NCBI GenBank assembly: GCA_026075535.2
Contig: AP026539.1
Span: 9,238,001 to 9,302,000, forward strand
Length of the DNA: 64,000 nt
Direction of reading: 5' to 3'
From: Tricholoma matsutake
Taxonomy: Eukaryota > Basidiomycota > Agaricomycetes > Agaricales > Tricholomataceae
Positions 62,953 to 64,000 of the stretch are shown one piece after another (the stretch's first letter is position 1; every line of letters begins with the position of its first letter). The notes below the pieces were generated by a model. That model worked only from the letters and a program-made list of their open reading frames with translations. It searched no databases and had not been told where the DNA came from. The translations under genes were made by a program, and so were the position numbers.

Positions 62953-64000
62953 ATGACCACGATCTCAACAACAAGAACCGGTTGCTGGACCGAGTTCGGC
63001 ACCCCACGAGAGTGTGCCCAATTCCAAGAACATGATCACCCAATGGGGGAACCGGATGAAGCAGGTTATATTAAAAAGATAACCAAGGAAGGTGGAGATA
63101 AGCATATTCGCTGGCTGTTGTCAAAAGCAGTCAATCCATCAAGTGAAATAAGCCAAGTTCCAAACCAATTTTGCGATATTGCGCGCCTACCACGGCAGCA
63201 GCAACTTGAGTGGAAACAGGCTTGTCGTGAAGAATTAGAGGCTCTTCGCAAGCGACAAGTCTATGACATTGTCAATCTTCCACATGATCGAAAAACAATC
63301 AAAAACAGATGGGTTTTCTCCATGAAATCGGATGGAAGAAAACGAGCCAGACTCATGGCCAAAGGCTTTTCACAAGTCGAAGGCATTGACTTTGATGAGA
63401 TTTTCTCACCAGTAGTCCGCTACGAGACTGTACGCCTCATGTTTGCACTTGCATCTCTAGAAGGCATGTATATGACTGGTCTAGATGTAAAAACCGCATT
63501 TTTATATGGTAAACTAGAAGAGGAGATCTATATGGATCAACCCGAGGGTTTCAGACTCAAGGGAAAAGAGCGCAAAGTAATGTGCTTATGCCGAGCATTG
63601 TATGGCCTTAAACAGGCCTCACTAGCATGGTGGAAAGAGCTGGAGGCATTTATGCGCACCATTGGGTTTGTGCGCGCCAGCTCTGATGCCGGCATTTTCA
63701 TACACAAGGATCCCAAGACAGGCAGCATTGTTATTGCGCTGGTCTATGTTGATGATGGCTTGTTCATGGGGGAAAACAAGAAACTTGTGGATGAAAAGAA
63801 GAATGCTTGTCTGAGCATTGGGAGTGCCATAGTACTGAAAAAGTCATGGAATTCTTAGGCATGCGCATCACCCAGACTGCAAGCAAAGTCAAACTCGACC
63901 AAACTGAATATCTCGCCAAAGTGCTCGAGAGGTTCGAGATGACAAATGCCCCACTCCGCTCCCGACTGGTTACAAACTGTCGGAAAACATAGCGACGCCA
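62953..64000 (+). pseudogene. copia-2 reverse transcriptase (3' end outside window)
   Basis: RT with VYDIVNLPHDRKTIKNRWVF, RARLMAKGFSQVEGIDFDEI, LDVKTAFLYGKLEEEIYMDQ, CRALYGLKQASLAWWKELEA and ALVYVDDGLFMGENKK: all catalytic residues, including YVDD, are intact. A frameshift near 63810 is followed by VMEFLGMRITQTASKVKLDQ and EYLAKVLERF. RNase H is off the window. 62515-62952 is a shifted hinge region. Confidence 0.92.

Larger units (their letters stand above)
59409..64000 (+). mobile_element. Ty1/copia retrotransposon (copia-2), 3' end outside the window
   Basis: 5' LTR 59409-59682, PBS 59683-59694, then gag, protease, integrase and RT in copia order. The right end and 3' LTR are beyond base 64000. 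Sequence retains more CpG than copia-1. Three in-frame TGA codons in one otherwise open integrase frame and a few frameshifts make it inactive. Confidence 0.92.

Overview
The window looks like repeat-dense nuclear DNA of a basidiomycete fungus, most likely an Agaricomycete with a genome swollen by transposons (a mushroom or ectomycorrhizal type; the species is not determinable here). Reasons: Ty3/gypsy elements with a chromodomain, Ty1/copia elements, two hAT families whose transposase genes carry 46-58 nt GT-AG introns, a Tad-like LINE 3' end with RNase H, and a CCCH-finger plus tyrosine-recombinase pair of a kind known from Agaricomycetes. I found no intact host gene, rRNA or functional tRNA. 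Almost everything is a broken mobile element, and much can be delimited to the base by perfect target-site duplications (TSDs).

Layout. 1-3.5 kb: two gypsy remnants, the second ending in a 561 bp LTR with a polypurine tract, TATA box and a striking row of hairpins. 3.5-6.8 kb: a dead repeat-rich coiled-coil gene (minus strand) split by an 800 bp solo LTR of the same gypsy family (TSD GAAAC). 7.5-19.2 kb: inverted satellite arrays enclosing a hAT-like element (8274-17106, TSD GGAAAAAC), itself split by element C (8650-10616) and a full-length copia (11337-16721, TSD ATGTG). 19.5-22.2 kb: element D holding another hAT-like MITE (20119-20735, TSD ATTTTGGC). 23.2-26.3 kb: a gene fragment, a LINE 3' end and a gypsy integrase scrap. 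26.3-28.0 kb: element E. 28.0-30.2 kb: CCCH-finger and tyrosine-recombinase pseudogenes. 30.7-32.0 kb: two foldback MITEs.

33.1-52.1 kb is a nest of elements: a TA-flanked element (33100-52068) contains hAT-2 (33288-50910, TSD TATATGGA), which contains element H (34083-42294, TSD CATATCAC), which contains a full gypsy (34327-41219, TSD ATAAG), which contains a hAT-like MITE (38687-39502, TSD CTCCTGAT). A second hAT, hAT-3 (45302-50757, TSD TCTGCACC), sits beside H. 52.8-53.9 kb: a Mutator-like MITE (9 bp TSD). 54-57.2 kb: CpG-rich sequence I could not resolve. 57.2-58.1 kb: a poly(A)-tailed retroposed insert. 59.4 kb to the end: a second copia, running off the window.

Three themes cross the window. 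First, LTR pairs and coding regions carry a CpG-decay signature: reciprocal CA/TG differences and CGA-to-TGA stops. Second, a hairpin-rich cassette containing an intron-like block (GTAnGT, TACTAAC-type branch site, AG) recurs in at least six TIR elements with different ends. Third, elements C, D and E carry tRNA-like box A/box B units near both ends, all pointing outward. Themes two and three are the best candidates here for something undescribed.
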